Assembly: GCF_007829875.1 (NCBI RefSeq)
Contig: NZ_VIWV01000001.1
Coordinates: 6,956,001-7,020,000, forward strand
Source of the DNA: Streptomyces capillispiralis
GTDB lineage: Bacteria > Actinomycetota > Actinomycetes > Streptomycetales > Streptomycetaceae
Length of the DNA stretch: 64,000 nucleotides
Direction: 5' to 3'
Shown here piece by piece: positions 33,638-42,558 of this stretch. The notes below the pieces were generated by a model. That model made no database searches and was not told the DNA's origin. It saw nothing but the letters and a program-made list of their open reading frames with translations. A program made the translations under genes and the position numbers. Position 1 is the stretch's first letter. Every line of letters begins with the position of its first letter.

Positions 33638-34255
33638 ATGAGCGCAGCGCCAGTCGGTACCCGTGAGATCAGCCGCCACGCGGTGCGAGCAGAACTGGCC
33701 CGCGTGGCGTTCAACCGGTTCTGCCTCACCGGCTTCGACCAGGTCACCTTCGCCGACCTCTCCGAAGCCGCCGGAGTGTCGCGGAGCACCTTCCTGCGCT
33801 ACTTCGGCACCAAGGAAGACGTGGTCCTGTTCGTCTTCGACCCTGTCGGTGACGTCATCGCTGACGCGCTCGATGCCGACCGGGCCAACCAGGACGACTG
33901 GAGCAGGCTGCGCAACGCCCTGGAGTCAGCCGTGACGTTCCTCGTGCGCGACGTCCAGGAACTCGTGACGATCCTCGACCTCATCGAGCAGACCCCGGCC
34001 CTGTGTGCACGCCTCCGCGAGAAGCAGGCTGAATGGCGACCAGGGATCGTCGCCCGACTGCAGAAGACAACCTCTTCGACCGACGGGTCATCGCTCATCG
34101 CCAACGTTCGCGTAGCGGCGGCGCTCGAATGCCTGTGGATCGTCCTCGGGCAATGGAGTGCGAGCGGCGGCGTAGAGGACCTCGGCGAACTGCTCGACGC
34201 TGCGTTCGCCGCCTTCTCGGCCCCGGCACGCCGGCAGACGGACGCTCCGTCGTAA
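33638..34255 (+). CDS. TetR-family transcriptional regulator
   Basis: A 205-residue protein. The N-terminal helix-turn-helix reads FDQVTFADLSEAAGVSRSTFLRYFGTKEDVV, the standard TetR pattern. The C-terminal ligand domain is all-helical with no metal motif. The ATG at 33638 has no ribosome site and follows the operator directly. It is divergent from the enoyl-CoA hydratase gene, the usual arrangement for a local repressor responding to an acyl-CoA or aromatic ligand; ligand unknown. Confidence 0.9.
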   Translation: MSAAPVGTREISRHAVRAELARVAFNRFCLTGFDQVTFADLSEAAGVSRSTFLRYFGTKEDVVLFVFDPVGDVIADALDADRANQDDWSRLRNALESAVTFLVRDVQELVTILDLIEQTPALCARLREKQAEWRPGIVARLQKTTSSTDGSSLIANVRVAAALECLWIVLGQWSASGGVEDLGELLDAAFAAFSAPARRQTDAPS

Positions 34256-34889
34256 AGGGCCGAGGCAGCCGAAAGGAGTGGTGCGCGGCCGACGAGGCCC
34301 CCACAGCGCCTATCTGCGCGACCTCTTGACGGAGTTCGGCGGACACGGACAAGGACAACCCCGACCGCCGGGTGCGGTTGAGCTTCCTGGACTGACCGGG
34401 ACCGCCGAGGCACGCCCCGGCCCCGGGCGTCGGCGGACGGCGTCGGGATAACTCGATCGGGTGAATCGGGTCGTTTCCTACAACCACACTCACCGCGCGG
34501 AAGTCGTACCCCCGACACACAGCTCTGGCCCCGGGAGGCCCGCCGCGACAGGCGGCTCTCCCGGGTGCCGCGGCACTCGGGGAGCAGATCCGCATGACGT
34601 ACCGCCTCAATCCACCGCCCGCCCGGCCGACGCCCACCCCGGGACGGGTCCCTGTGGAGCACTCGGCCGAGCGGGCCGCGCAGTCGCCGGTCGACGTGCG
34701 CGGCCCGGCACGGTGTCGGACCGACCGGCGGAGCAGGCCCGTTGGCAGGACTCCCATGGCGCGGTGACGCGCGCCGCGCTGCTCGTGACGGTTTCGCACT
34801 CCTGACGTGGGTCGGCTGTGGCGAGAACTGCCGCGCGGTGCGGCGAAGGGACTTCGGGACACCACCGCCAGGAATATGTGGGGGAATGC
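34256..34889. other. Gene-free interval including right edge of the island
   Basis: 634 bp without a well supported gene. It holds the right copy of the yjbQ end (34342-34395) and then 500 bp of GC-rich DNA before the TerD-fusion gene. A 57-codon open frame at 34594-34767 starts with ATG behind GGGGAG and has fairly high third-position GC, but its Arg/Pro-rich product matches nothing I know; I treat it as doubtful. Confidence 0.5.
34342..34395 (+). repeat. Right copy of duplicated yjbQ 3' end
   Basis: Encodes DTDKDNPDRRVRLSFLD and a stop, in the same frame as the gene end at 32134-32187. Differences from the left copy are synonymous or mild (TCG/AGC for Ser, CTC/CTG for Leu, Gly/Asp at the last codon). 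It therefore still looks like coding sequence, i.e. the original or an alternative 3' end rather than random similarity. Confidence 0.9.
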
Positions 34890-36989
34890 ATGTACGAGAT
34901 GGTCAAAGGCGCCAACGTCGCGTTGGCGGCCCTGAGCGAGAACACCGGCTCCGTGATCGTGAGCCTCCAGTGGGCGAGCCAGTCCGGTGAGGGCGATGCG
35001 GACGTGTCCGTGCTGTTGCTGGGCGAGAACGGACGTGTCCGCTCGGACGGCGACTTCTACTTCTACAACAACCCGGTGGCCGCCGACGGAAGCGTCGAAC
35101 TGCTCGGGAAGAAGCCGACGGGCGAGGGCAGCGAGGACCGCATCGTCTTCGACCTGACCGCCGTACCGCCCGGCGTCGAACGCATCGTGGTGGCCGCCAG
35201 CCGGTACGGGGACGCCCGCTTCGACGAACTGGACGGACTACGGGTCGAACTGGCCGATGCCGGGGGAGACGACCTGCTGCGCTTCACCATCGACGACGCC
35301 GGTTCGGTGAGCGCCTTCATCTTCGGCGAGCTCTACCGGCGCCAGGAGGACTGGAAGTTCCGGGCGGTCGGCCAGGGCTACGCCACGGGACTGGCCGGTC
35401 TGGCCACGGACTTCGGCGTGGACATCGACGACGACGCCCCCGTCCCCGAGGGCGGCGAGGACCTCGGTGACGGCGACGACGCCAGGCCCGCGGGCACCGG
35501 CGAAGCACCGGCCGCCCCCGACGCGTCCGCACCGCGCGGAGCCGGCGGGCCGGCCGAGGCGTCGGCCCCCGCGCCGGCCGGCACGGCGCCCGGGCAGGCC
35601 GTGCCGCCAGCGGTACCCGCGCCGCGGGAACCCAGCGGCCCGCCGGCACCGGCGACCCGGGCACCGCGCCCCCGTACCGCCAAGAAGAAGATCACGCTTC
35701 CCCGGACGGTCAGGAAGACTTTGGCGGAGAACGACTCCTGGAACGAGGCGCGGCTCTTCCCCGTCTCGGCGGTCAAGAGCGACCGTGACCGCGAGATGCG
35801 CGCCACCTCCGTGCTGCTGTCGGTGATGGCCCAGGTTCCCGAGCTGGGCCGCCGGCTCACCGCCGCCTTCGGCGCGCCGGCCGGCCGCATGGAGACCTTC
35901 ACCGAGGTCGCGCTCCCGCACGGCGACTCCCCCCGACGGCCCGACGGCGTCATCCGGGTCGAGCGGGCCGGCAAGCTGTGGACGGCCCTGGTCGAGACGA
36001 AGACCAACGGCAACGCGCTGAAGTCCGAGCAGGTCCAGGCGTACATGGACATCGCGGCCCGGCGCGGCTACGAGGCCGTCATCACCCTGTCCAACGACGT
36101 GGCCCTCGAAGGCAGCCCCCTCGTCGACGTCAAGATCGACAAGCGGCGCAAGCACAAGGTCGCCCTGTGGCACCTGTCCTGGGCCGAGGTCGCCCACCAG
36201 GCCCAGATGCTCATCCGCCACGAAGGTGTCGGCAACAGCGCCCACGCATGGCTGCTGCAGGAGCTGCTGCACTACATCCAGCACGACAACTCCGGCTGCC
36301 ACGGCTTCCAGAACATGGGAGCGGCCTGGGTCCCCGTCCGCAAGGGCATCGACGACGAAACCCTGTGCCAGGGCGACGGCCGCGCCCTGGAGGTGGTCGA
36401 GAGCTGGGAACGCCTCATCCGTCAGGTCTGCCTCGGTCTCGGCGGCGAACTCGGCCAGAAGGTCCTCCCCGTGCGGCGGGCCGCACGGGGATCCGATCCC
36501 GGCCTGCGCCGCGCACTCATGGCCGACCAGCTCTGCCTGGAGGGCCGCCTCCAGGCGGACCTGCGCATCGACGGCACCCCGGGCGTCCTGACCCTCGGCG
36601 CCGACCTGCGGACCGGCAAGCTGCGCACGTCCGTCGAGATCGCCGCACCGGACCAGGGCTACCCCCTGACCTGGGCCAAACGACTCATCCGGAAGCTGGC
36701 CGACGCCCCGGCCGACCTGCACATCGAGACGCTGACCGACGCGGAGACCGGGGGCCCGCGCGGGACGCTGGAGCGCCTGCGCCCCGAGCCCGGCGACCTG
36801 ATCCCCAAGGGCGGCGCGCAGATCACCGGCTTCCGCCTCTCCCTGCTCAAGAGCATGGGCAGCAGCCGTGGGAACGCCGAGTCCGGCTTCATCCGCAGCG
36901 TCGACGACGCCGTCCACCGCTTCTACGCGACCGTGGTCGTCCACCTGGACCACCCGGTGTCCCGCAAGGGCGAGCCGGTGGCCGCCTGA
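34890..36989 (+). CDS. TerD-domain protein fused to a PD-(D/E)XK-nuclease-like domain
   Basis: A 699-residue protein. Residues 1-178 are a TerD stress-response domain (SVLLLGENGRVRSDGDFYFY, VSAFIFGELYRRQEDWKF, GQGYATGLAGLATDFGV), normally a calcium-binding fold. Residues about 180-270 are an Ala/Pro/Gly-rich linker. From about 265 a basic stretch (KKKITLPRTVRK) opens a C-terminal region with PDGVI (Asp352) and LVETKT (Glu369, Lys371), the D-x(16)-ExK spacing of PD-(D/E)XK nucleases, followed by QVQAYMDIAARRGYEAVITLSND. ATG 34890 follows GGGGGAA. It stands alone, without other ter genes nearby. Confidence 0.8.
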   Translation: MYEMVKGANVALAALSENTGSVIVSLQWASQSGEGDADVSVLLLGENGRVRSDGDFYFYNNPVAADGSVELLGKKPTGEGSEDRIVFDLTAVPPGVERIVVAASRYGDARFDELDGLRVELADAGGDDLLRFTIDDAGSVSAFIFGELYRRQEDWKFRAVGQGYATGLAGLATDFGVDIDDDAPVPEGGEDLGDGDDARPAGTGEAPAAPDASAPRGAGGPAEASAPAPAGTAPGQAVPPAVPAPREPSGPPAPATRAPRPRTAKKKITLPRTVRKTLAENDSWNEARLFPVSAVKSDRDREMRATSVLLSVMAQVPELGRRLTAAFGAPAGRMETFTEVALPHGDSPRRPDGVIRVERAGKLWTALVETKTNGNALKSEQVQAYMDIAARRGYEAVITLSNDVALEGSPLVDVKIDKRRKHKVALWHLSWAEVAHQAQMLIRHEGVGNSAHAWLLQELLHYIQHDNSGCHGFQNMGAAWVPVRKGIDDETLCQGDGRALEVVESWERLIRQVCLGLGGELGQKVLPVRRAARGSDPGLRRALMADQLCLEGRLQADLRIDGTPGVLTLGADLRTGKLRTSVEIAAPDQGYPLTWAKRLIRKLADAPADLHIETLTDAETGGPRGTLERLRPEPGDLIPKGGAQITGFRLSLLKSMGSSRGNAESGFIRSVDDAVHRFYATVVVHLDHPVSRKGEPVAA

Positions 36990-37009
36990 AGGAGCCCGCC
37001 GGACACGGA

Positions 37010-37052
37010 GCGCCCCGCCCGCCTCCGTACCACCGTCGGGCGCGGGCGGCGC
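37010..37052. terminator. Hairpin between convergent TerD-fusion and LAL genes
   Basis: GCGCC-CC-GCCCGC pairs with GCGGGCGGCGC across a loop of about 19 bases. It lies between the convergent stop codons at 36989 and 37063. Confidence 0.35.
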
Positions 37053-37062
37053 GGACGCGCGG

Positions 37063-39732
37063 TCAGCCCGGAGCCGCCCCCAGGGCCCGGCCGAGTTGCT
37101 GGCGGGAGTGGACCCCGGTCTTCTGCAGTGCCCTAGCGACGTGCTGTTCCACCGTGCGCGGTGACAGGTGCAGGGTCGCGGCGATCTCGCGGTTGGACAT
37201 GCCCGCCGCGGCGAGTTCCGCCACCTCCTCCTCGCGCGGGGAGAGCACGTCGCCGTACCGGGGGCGGCCCGGTGGCCGGCGTTCGCCCGAGGGCCGGTGG
37301 TCGCGCAGGTCGGCGCGGGTGCGCGCGGCGTCCCAGGTCGCGCCGAGGGCGTCGAAGGCCGTGGCGCAGTCGGCGAGGGCGGCGAGCGCGGGCCCGCTGT
37401 CCGCGCCGAGGGCGAGGGTGCGGCGGGCGGCGGCCGCCGTGGTGAGGGCCGCGTGGTAGGGCCGGGGGAGCGCCCGGTAGGCGGCGGCGCTGCGCTCGTA
37501 GTGCGCGGCGGCCCGGTCCGCCCCGCCGGTGTGCTCGGCGAGGACACCCCGGGTCCATTCGAGGGCGGCCTCGGCCGACGGCGCGTCACGGCTGTCCAGC
37601 CCGGCGGCGAACTCATCCGTCATCGCGGCCGCGGTGGGCGCGTCCCCGGCCCGCAGGGTCGCCTCCACCGCCCAGGGGGCGAGTTCGGCGCCCCAGGCCC
37701 AGATGCCCTTGGCGCGCAGCCGCTTCCAGGCGGTGGCGGCCTCGGCCGCCGCACCGGCGATGTCGTCGTGGGCGAGGGCGAGCCTGACCAGGGCTCCGGA
37801 CGCGGTCGCCGAGATCGGCACCGGCCCGGTGTCGAGGTCGGCCGCGTCGGGCCCGGTCAGATGGTCGAGGGTGTCGGCCCATTCGCCGCGGGCCAGGGCC
37901 AGCAGACCGAGCACCATCCGGGCGTCGGAGGCGAGGTAGGGCATGTCGCCGGACTCGTCGACGAAGGCCCGGCACCGCTCGGCGAGGCCGGTCCAGCGGC
38001 CGGTCGCCCAGTCGACGACGAGCGCGCAGCCCCGGCCGGTCTGCTCGGCGTACGCGGCACCGCTGCGCGCGGCCAGTTCCACCCCCTCGGCCAGCAGGGC
38101 GCGGGAGGTGTCGTAGTGGCCGAGCCACACCGCCGCGTCCGCCGCGTTGCACAGGCCCCGGGAGGTCTGCTGCCGGCAGCCGACGAGGTCGCTGTCGCGG
38201 GGCAGGCGCTCGATCAGCGGCCAGGCCGCCGGGTCACCGCCGTTGAGCAGGACACTCACCCGGTTCGCCGCCACGGCCGCCTGGACCACGGGGTCGCCCG
38301 ACTCCTCGGCCACCGTCACCGCCCGCTCGATCCAGGCGACGTTCTCCGCGAACGACGCGTCCGGCCCGTACGGCATCGCCAGCGCCGACATCGCGCGGGC
38401 CAGCGGAACCGGCCGCCCGGCCAGGTCGTCCACCGCGCGGGCGAGCTCGTCCCGCCCCTCCATCACGTCGCCCATCTGGTTGCACAGCAGCAGCCCGAGG
38501 TCGAGGCGGATCTCGCCGCGCACGTCCGGGGGCAGACCGGGGTCGGCCACGATGTGCCGGAGGACCTTCAGCGTCTCGTCGGAGCGCAGGCCCACCACGG
38601 CACAGCGGGCCAGCCGCCGGGCGAGCCGGGAGCGGGCCTGCTCGGGCACCGGTCCGGTGGCGAGCGCCGACTCCAGCAGGCCCGCGGCGCGCTGCTGTTC
38701 ACCGGCGTCCTCGAGCTGCTGGGCCGCCCGCTCCACGGCGTGCAGCCACCCCCGCTCGTCGCCGCAGGCGCGGCGGTGCACCGCCACCCGTTCCCACGGC
38801 ACGGGCTGGCGCCTGGCGAGCAGCCGCCCGGCCCGCCGGTGCAGCACCTCGCGGGCGGGTCCGGTCGCCGCGCGCCGGACGGCGGCCGCGGCGAGCGGTG
38901 AACGGAAGCCGTAGCGGCCGTCGCCGTGTTCCTCCAGCACGGCGGCCCGCAGGGCGGCGGACAGGGCGTCGGCGCCGCTCGGGCCGGGAAGGCCGGCCAC
39001 GGCGGCGAGGTCGCGGGACGTGGCGGGCTCGTCGAGCACGGCGGCGGCGAGGACGACGGACCGGTGCTCCTCCGGCACCGCGGCCGTGCGCCGCAGCGTC
39101 AGGACGTCGAGGCGGGGCGGCGTCCCGAGCCGGCCGAGGTCCGCAGGGAGTGGCTGACCCGCGGCGACGGGGCCCGCGAGCAGCAGGTCGAGCAGGTCGG
39201 CGACGGTCTGGGCGACACCGCCGGAGAGGCGGTGCAGGGCGGCGGCCAGGCCCGGCGTGCAGCGGTCCGCCCCCAGGGCCGCGACGGCCATCCGGTGCAC
39301 CTCGGCGGGGCCGAGCGGCCGCAGCACGTGCCGTACGACCGTCAGGGCGGCCGGGAAGTCGGTGTCGGGTCCGAGGACCAGTCCGGGGGCGGTGAGTTCC
39401 TCGGGGCGGTAGCTCAGTACGCAGGCGAAGTGGGCCGGCGGGTCGGCGAGCAGGGCGCGCAGCCGGGCGAGGTCGTCGGCCGGTGCCCGGTGCACGTCCT
39501 CGACGACGAGGAGTTCCGGCCCGTCGGCGGCCGGAGGGCCGTCCGGTGCCGTGCGGCGGGCGGAGCCGGCCGCCGCCGCGAGCCGGCCCACCAGCCGGCT
39601 CTTGCCGGTGCCCGCCGCGCCCTCGACCAGCAGCAGCACCGGCCGCCCCGCACCCGTCGGACCGAGTGCGGAAGCAAGCCGTCCGCGCAGCGCCGCCTCG
39701 GCTTCGTCCGCAGTCCCTGCGCCGTCCGGCAC
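37063..39732 (-). CDS. LAL-type LuxR-family transcriptional regulator
   Basis: An 889-residue large ATP-binding regulator. The N-terminal AAA-type ATPase has Walker A VEGAAGTGKSRLVGRL (about residues 36-51) and Walker B ELLVVEDVH. A long all-helical, TPR-like middle section follows. The C-terminal LuxR helix-turn-helix is LSPREEEVAELAAAGMSNRE with RTVEQHVARALQKTGV. LAL proteins often control antibiotic clusters or carbohydrate use; no cluster adjoins this one, so the target is unknown. Divergent from the ATPase gene at 39909. Confidence 0.93.
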   Translation of the reverse strand: MPDGAGTADEAEAALRGRLASALGPTGAGRPVLLLVEGAAGTGKSRLVGRLAAAAGSARRTAPDGPPAADGPELLVVEDVHRAPADDLARLRALLADPPAHFACVLSYRPEELTAPGLVLGPDTDFPAALTVVRHVLRPLGPAEVHRMAVAALGADRCTPGLAAALHRLSGGVAQTVADLLDLLLAGPVAAGQPLPADLGRLGTPPRLDVLTLRRTAAVPEEHRSVVLAAAVLDEPATSRDLAAVAGLPGPSGADALSAALRAAVLEEHGDGRYGFRSPLAAAAVRRAATGPAREVLHRRAGRLLARRQPVPWERVAVHRRACGDERGWLHAVERAAQQLEDAGEQQRAAGLLESALATGPVPEQARSRLARRLARCAVVGLRSDETLKVLRHIVADPGLPPDVRGEIRLDLGLLLCNQMGDVMEGRDELARAVDDLAGRPVPLARAMSALAMPYGPDASFAENVAWIERAVTVAEESGDPVVQAAVAANRVSVLLNGGDPAAWPLIERLPRDSDLVGCRQQTSRGLCNAADAAVWLGHYDTSRALLAEGVELAARSGAAYAEQTGRGCALVVDWATGRWTGLAERCRAFVDESGDMPYLASDARMVLGLLALARGEWADTLDHLTGPDAADLDTGPVPISATASGALVRLALAHDDIAGAAAEAATAWKRLRAKGIWAWGAELAPWAVEATLRAGDAPTAAAMTDEFAAGLDSRDAPSAEAALEWTRGVLAEHTGGADRAAAHYERSAAAYRALPRPYHAALTTAAAARRTLALGADSGPALAALADCATAFDALGATWDAARTRADLRDHRPSGERRPPGRPRYGDVLSPREEEVAELAAAGMSNREIAATLHLSPRTVEQHVARALQKTGVHSRQQLGRALGAAPG

Positions 39733-39908
39733 GGTTCGTCACCCCGTTCCACGCGAGTTCCCGGTTGTTTGCGTATCCGTACTCAGTCTGCCCTGATTGC
39801 CGGGCACCGCGGACAGCGGGCAGCGTAGAGCCCGTAAGGCCTCCTGGTCCCGGCGGATCGGTGGGCCCCGCTGCCGACGGACGTCGGCCGCGCAGCTAGG
39901 AGTCCGGC

Positions 39909-40397
39909 GTGAGCAACGTGACTGATCCGAGCCCGGTCGGGGCGTTCCCCGGGACGGCCCGGCCGGCGTGGCACGAGCGGCCCCACGAGCAGGTGGCACC
40001 GCGGACCAGGGGTTTCCTGGTCGTGGTGGCCCTGCCCGCCACCCCGCGGGCGGTGCCGCGGCTGCGGCGGCTGGCGCGCGCGGTGGCCCGCGGCCACCGG
40101 CTGTCGGAGGCGGCGGAGGAAGCGCTCACCGTGATCGTGAGCGAACTGGGCACCAACGTCGTCCTGCACAGCGGCAGTCCCGAACTCCAGGTGACGTTCG
40201 AGATCGGCGCCGGCTCCCTGACCGTAGGTGTGCGCGACTGCGGCCACTGGCGGCAGCGCCCCGCGCCGCGCTGCGAGTCGGCCGACATGGACGCCGCGTT
40301 CGGCCGCGGCCTCGCCCTGGTCGACGCCTACTCGGTGGAGACATCCGTGCTGCGCTCCGCCGAGGGCACACTGGTGCGGTCCGTCATCGCCCTTTGA
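39909..40397 (+). CDS. RsbW-like ATP-binding protein (anti-sigma-factor kinase family)
   Basis: A 162-residue single HATPase domain of the kind abundant in Streptomyces. ALTVIVSELGTNVVLHSG is the N-box, GVRDCGHW the G1 box and FGRGLALVDAYSVE the G2 box. AGGAG at 39898-39902 precedes GTG 39909. Such proteins bind ATP and may phosphorylate anti-sigma antagonists or act in light/stress regulation; partner unknown. Convergent with the SRPBCC gene, stop codons adjoining. Confidence 0.85.
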   Translation: MSNVTDPSPVGAFPGTARPAWHERPHEQVAPRTRGFLVVVALPATPRAVPRLRRLARAVARGHRLSEAAEEALTVIVSELGTNVVLHSGSPELQVTFEIGAGSLTVGVRDCGHWRQRPAPRCESADMDAAFGRGLALVDAYSVETSVLRSAEGTLVRSVIAL

Positions 40398-40880
40398 TCA
40401 GGCGCCGGGGCCGCCCCGCTGCTCACCCGCCTCCACGTAACGGGCCAGCTGCGCCAGCGCCGCCCGCATGCCCGCCTCGTTGTCGGCGGCGGGCACCGCG
40501 TCGGGGACGCCCTCGTGGACGATCAGCACGTCCGTGCCGCCACCGGCGTCGCCGAGCGTGGTGGTCAGGGTCATCGTGCCGCGCAGCGCCGGGTCGAGGG
40601 CCTCGAACTCCAGGACCTCCACCACCAGCCGGTCCGGCACCAGCCGCGCGAAGTGCCCGTGGTAGGTGTCGGTCTGCTCGGCGGACTTCCCGGCCGCGTC
40701 CGGCGCGTCGTACGTCAGCGAGATCCGGAACGCGCCGCCCTCGCGCGCCTCGAACGCGTGCACCCGGCTCCGCATGCCCGGCGGCACCCGCCACCGCGCG
40801 ATCGCGTCCGCGCTGACCAGCGCCCGGTAGACGGCCGGGCGGGGCGCGTTCACATGACCGGAGGCCCGTGTCGAGTACAT
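40398..40880 (-). CDS. SRPBCC / AHSA1-like protein
   Basis: A 160-residue protein with the START/Bet v1-like fold: VNAPRPAVYRALVSADAIARW, GGAFRISLTYDAPD, DTYHGHFARLVPDRLVVEVLEFE, then a long C-terminal helix with EAGMRAALAQLARYVEAGE. This is the AHSA1-like (polyketide cyclase/Hsp90-activator-like) group, which binds hydrophobic ligands. GGGTGGGAG precedes the start. No specific substrate can be inferred. Confidence 0.85.
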   Translation of the reverse strand: MYSTRASGHVNAPRPAVYRALVSADAIARWRVPPGMRSRVHAFEAREGGAFRISLTYDAPDAAGKSAEQTDTYHGHFARLVPDRLVVEVLEFEALDPALRGTMTLTTTLGDAGGGTDVLIVHEGVPDAVPAADNEAGMRAALAQLARYVEAGEQRGGPGA

Positions 40881-40940
40881 GCTCCCACCCTGCCCGGGAC
40901 GTCCCCGGTGGCGCCAGTGGACATCCGCCGGCGGCACCGG

Positions 40941-41777
40941 TCACTCCCCGGCGCGCACCACGGTGACCGGGCAGTCCGCGTGGTACAGCAGCGCCTGGCT
41001 CACGGATCCGAGCAGCATCCCCGTGAAGCCGCCGTGACCGCGCGCCCCGGCCACCACCAGCTGGGCCTCCCGGCTCGCGTCGAGCAGCGCGTGCCGCACC
41101 CGGGCCCGCTCCAGGCGCGACTCCACGGCGACCCGCGGATACGCGGCCCGCCACGGCGCCACCGCCTCCTCCAGCAGCCGTCGGTGCCGTTCCCGGAGCC
41201 GGTCGAGATCCACCACCACGTTCAGCGGATCGGCCGGCCCCTCGTAAGGGGTGGGCTCGCTCCAGGTGTTCCACACGTGCATCGCGGTCAGCGGGGCGCC
41301 GCGCAGCGCGGCCTCGGCGAAGGCGAAGGCGGCCGCCGCGTTCCCGGCGGGCGAGCCGTCCACGGCGAGGAGCACGGGCCCCCGCGGATCGGCGCGGCCG
41401 CGGACCACCATCAGCGGACCGTGCCCGTGCGCCGCGAGCTGCACGACCGTCGAGCCCAGCAGCAGATCCCCGAACCCGCCGCGGCCCCGCCCGCCGACCA
41501 CCGTCAGCACCGCGTGCCGTGACTCGCTCCGCAGCACCGTCAGCGTCTCGCCGGACGCGACGGTCCGGGTGATCTCCAGCCCCGGTGTCAGCTCGTGGGC
41601 GCGCTGCTCGGCCCGGGCCAGCACGCCGTGGATCATCGGGTCCAGGTCGGCGGGCCGGCTGAAGGCGTGCACGATCCGCAGCCGTCCACCGCGCAGCCGC
41701 GCCTCCCGGGCCGCTACGTCGACCGCGGCGAGGCTGGACGGAGAGCCGTCCACTCCGACGATCACCGTGTCGTCCAC
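40941..41777 (-). CDS. Universal stress protein, tandem UspA domains
   Basis: A 278-residue protein of two UspA domains (residues 1-140 and 145-278). Each has a nucleotide-binding signature: GGRGRGGFGDLLLGSTVVQLAAHG in parts for domain 1 and GARGHGGFTGMLLGSVSQAL for domain 2; each starts with VDGSP. GTG 41777 is preceded by GGGAGGGTG. Tandem USPs are common in Streptomyces and respond to redox, light or dormancy signals. Divergent from the antiporter operon; the 291-bp region between holds both promoters. Confidence 0.92.
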   Translation of the reverse strand: MDDTVIVGVDGSPSSLAAVDVAAREARLRGGRLRIVHAFSRPADLDPMIHGVLARAEQRAHELTPGLEITRTVASGETLTVLRSESRHAVLTVVGGRGRGGFGDLLLGSTVVQLAAHGHGPLMVVRGRADPRGPVLLAVDGSPAGNAAAAFAFAEAALRGAPLTAMHVWNTWSEPTPYEGPADPLNVVVDLDRLRERHRRLLEEAVAPWRAAYPRVAVESRLERARVRHALLDASREAQLVVAGARGHGGFTGMLLGSVSQALLYHADCPVTVVRAGE

Positions 41778-42068
41778 TGCACCCTCCCGTCCCCGGCGGC
41801 GCATCCGAGTACCCGGGGCGGGCGGTACGTACCCGTCACCGCCGGCCCGGCCTCGAAAAGGGGCGTCGAGCTGCGGCGACACCGCCTCCCCGGACATCCT
41901 CCGCGTCCGCCGCGCCCGCTGTCCATCCGTGACGGCACCCATGTTCCGGCCACATGGCGGGATGGCACCATTGCCTCTGTGGGGGTGGATCATCCGTGCG
42001 ACACGACGGCCCCGTCCAGCACCACGTATCAGACGACAGTCGGAAGAAGATCGGGAAGGGGACGGGCT

Positions 42069-42554
42069 GTGCCTGCTCCACGGATGAGCGCGACGCCGCT
42101 GCCGGGCATCGGCGTGAAATACGACCTCACCACGCGTGAGCACGAGCACATGTCCGTGATCGCACACCGGGACGGGACCCGCACGGTCAACCTCTACCGC
42201 TCCGACGACCCGGACGCCTGCGCCCGCTCGCTGCACCTGACGGTCGCCGAGTCGGCCGCGCTGATCGACGCGCTGATGCCCGCCCACCACAGCCCCAACC
42301 TGCTGCACACCACCGACCTGGGACTGGTCGCGGAGCGCATCGAGCTGGCCGCCACCTCCCACTGGAACGGCAGGCTGCTGGGCGAGACCCGCATGCGCAC
42401 CGACACCGGCGCGTCGATCGTGGCCGTGCTGCGGCGCGCGGAGGCGATCCCGTCGCCCGCGCCGGACTTCCGGCTGGCCGGCGGGGACACCCTGATCGTC
42501 ATCGGTACCCGCGAGGGCATCGAGGCCGCCGCCCAGATACTCGGGCGGGAGTGA
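42069..42554 (+). CDS. Antiporter regulatory subunit with TrkA-C (RCK_C) domain
   Basis: About 161 residues from GTG 42069, which has GGGAAGGGG at good spacing; ATG 42084 is an alternative. The N-terminal half (GVKYDLTTREHEHMSVIAHRDGTR) is typical of KhtT-like subunits, and the C-terminal half is a TrkA-C domain (GETRMRTDTGASIVAVLR, GGDTLIVIGTREGIEAA). It would gate the membrane antiporter encoded four bases downstream. No NAD-binding RCK_N domain is present, as in KhtT. Confidence 0.9.
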   Translation: MPAPRMSATPLPGIGVKYDLTTREHEHMSVIAHRDGTRTVNLYRSDDPDACARSLHLTVAESAALIDALMPAHHSPNLLHTTDLGLVAERIELAATSHWNGRLLGETRMRTDTGASIVAVLRRAEAIPSPAPDFRLAGGDTLIVIGTREGIEAAAQILGRE

Positions 42555-42558
42555 ACGC

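Larger units (their letters stand above)
32188..34341. mobile_element. Putative small integrated island at the yjbQ 3' end
   Basis: A 2.15-kb segment bounded by two copies of the end of yjbQ. It carries a divergent enoyl-CoA hydratase/TetR pair and a gene-free left part with inverted repeats. This layout is what integration at the 3' end of a conserved gene leaves behind when the element brings a replacement 3' end. No integrase or transposase gene remains, so it would be a relic or a passively acquired block. The boundaries are clear; the mechanism is inferred. Confidence 0.45.

Noticed and set aside
34594..34767. 57-codon ORF with a ribosome-site-like GGGGAG
   Set aside because: High third-position GC but no recognisable product, no conservation evidence, and a frame that loses its bias near the end. 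Could be a remnant; not supported enough to call.
37063..39732. LAL regulator as pathway-specific activator of a nearby antibiotic cluster
   Set aside because: No biosynthetic genes lie on either side in this window.
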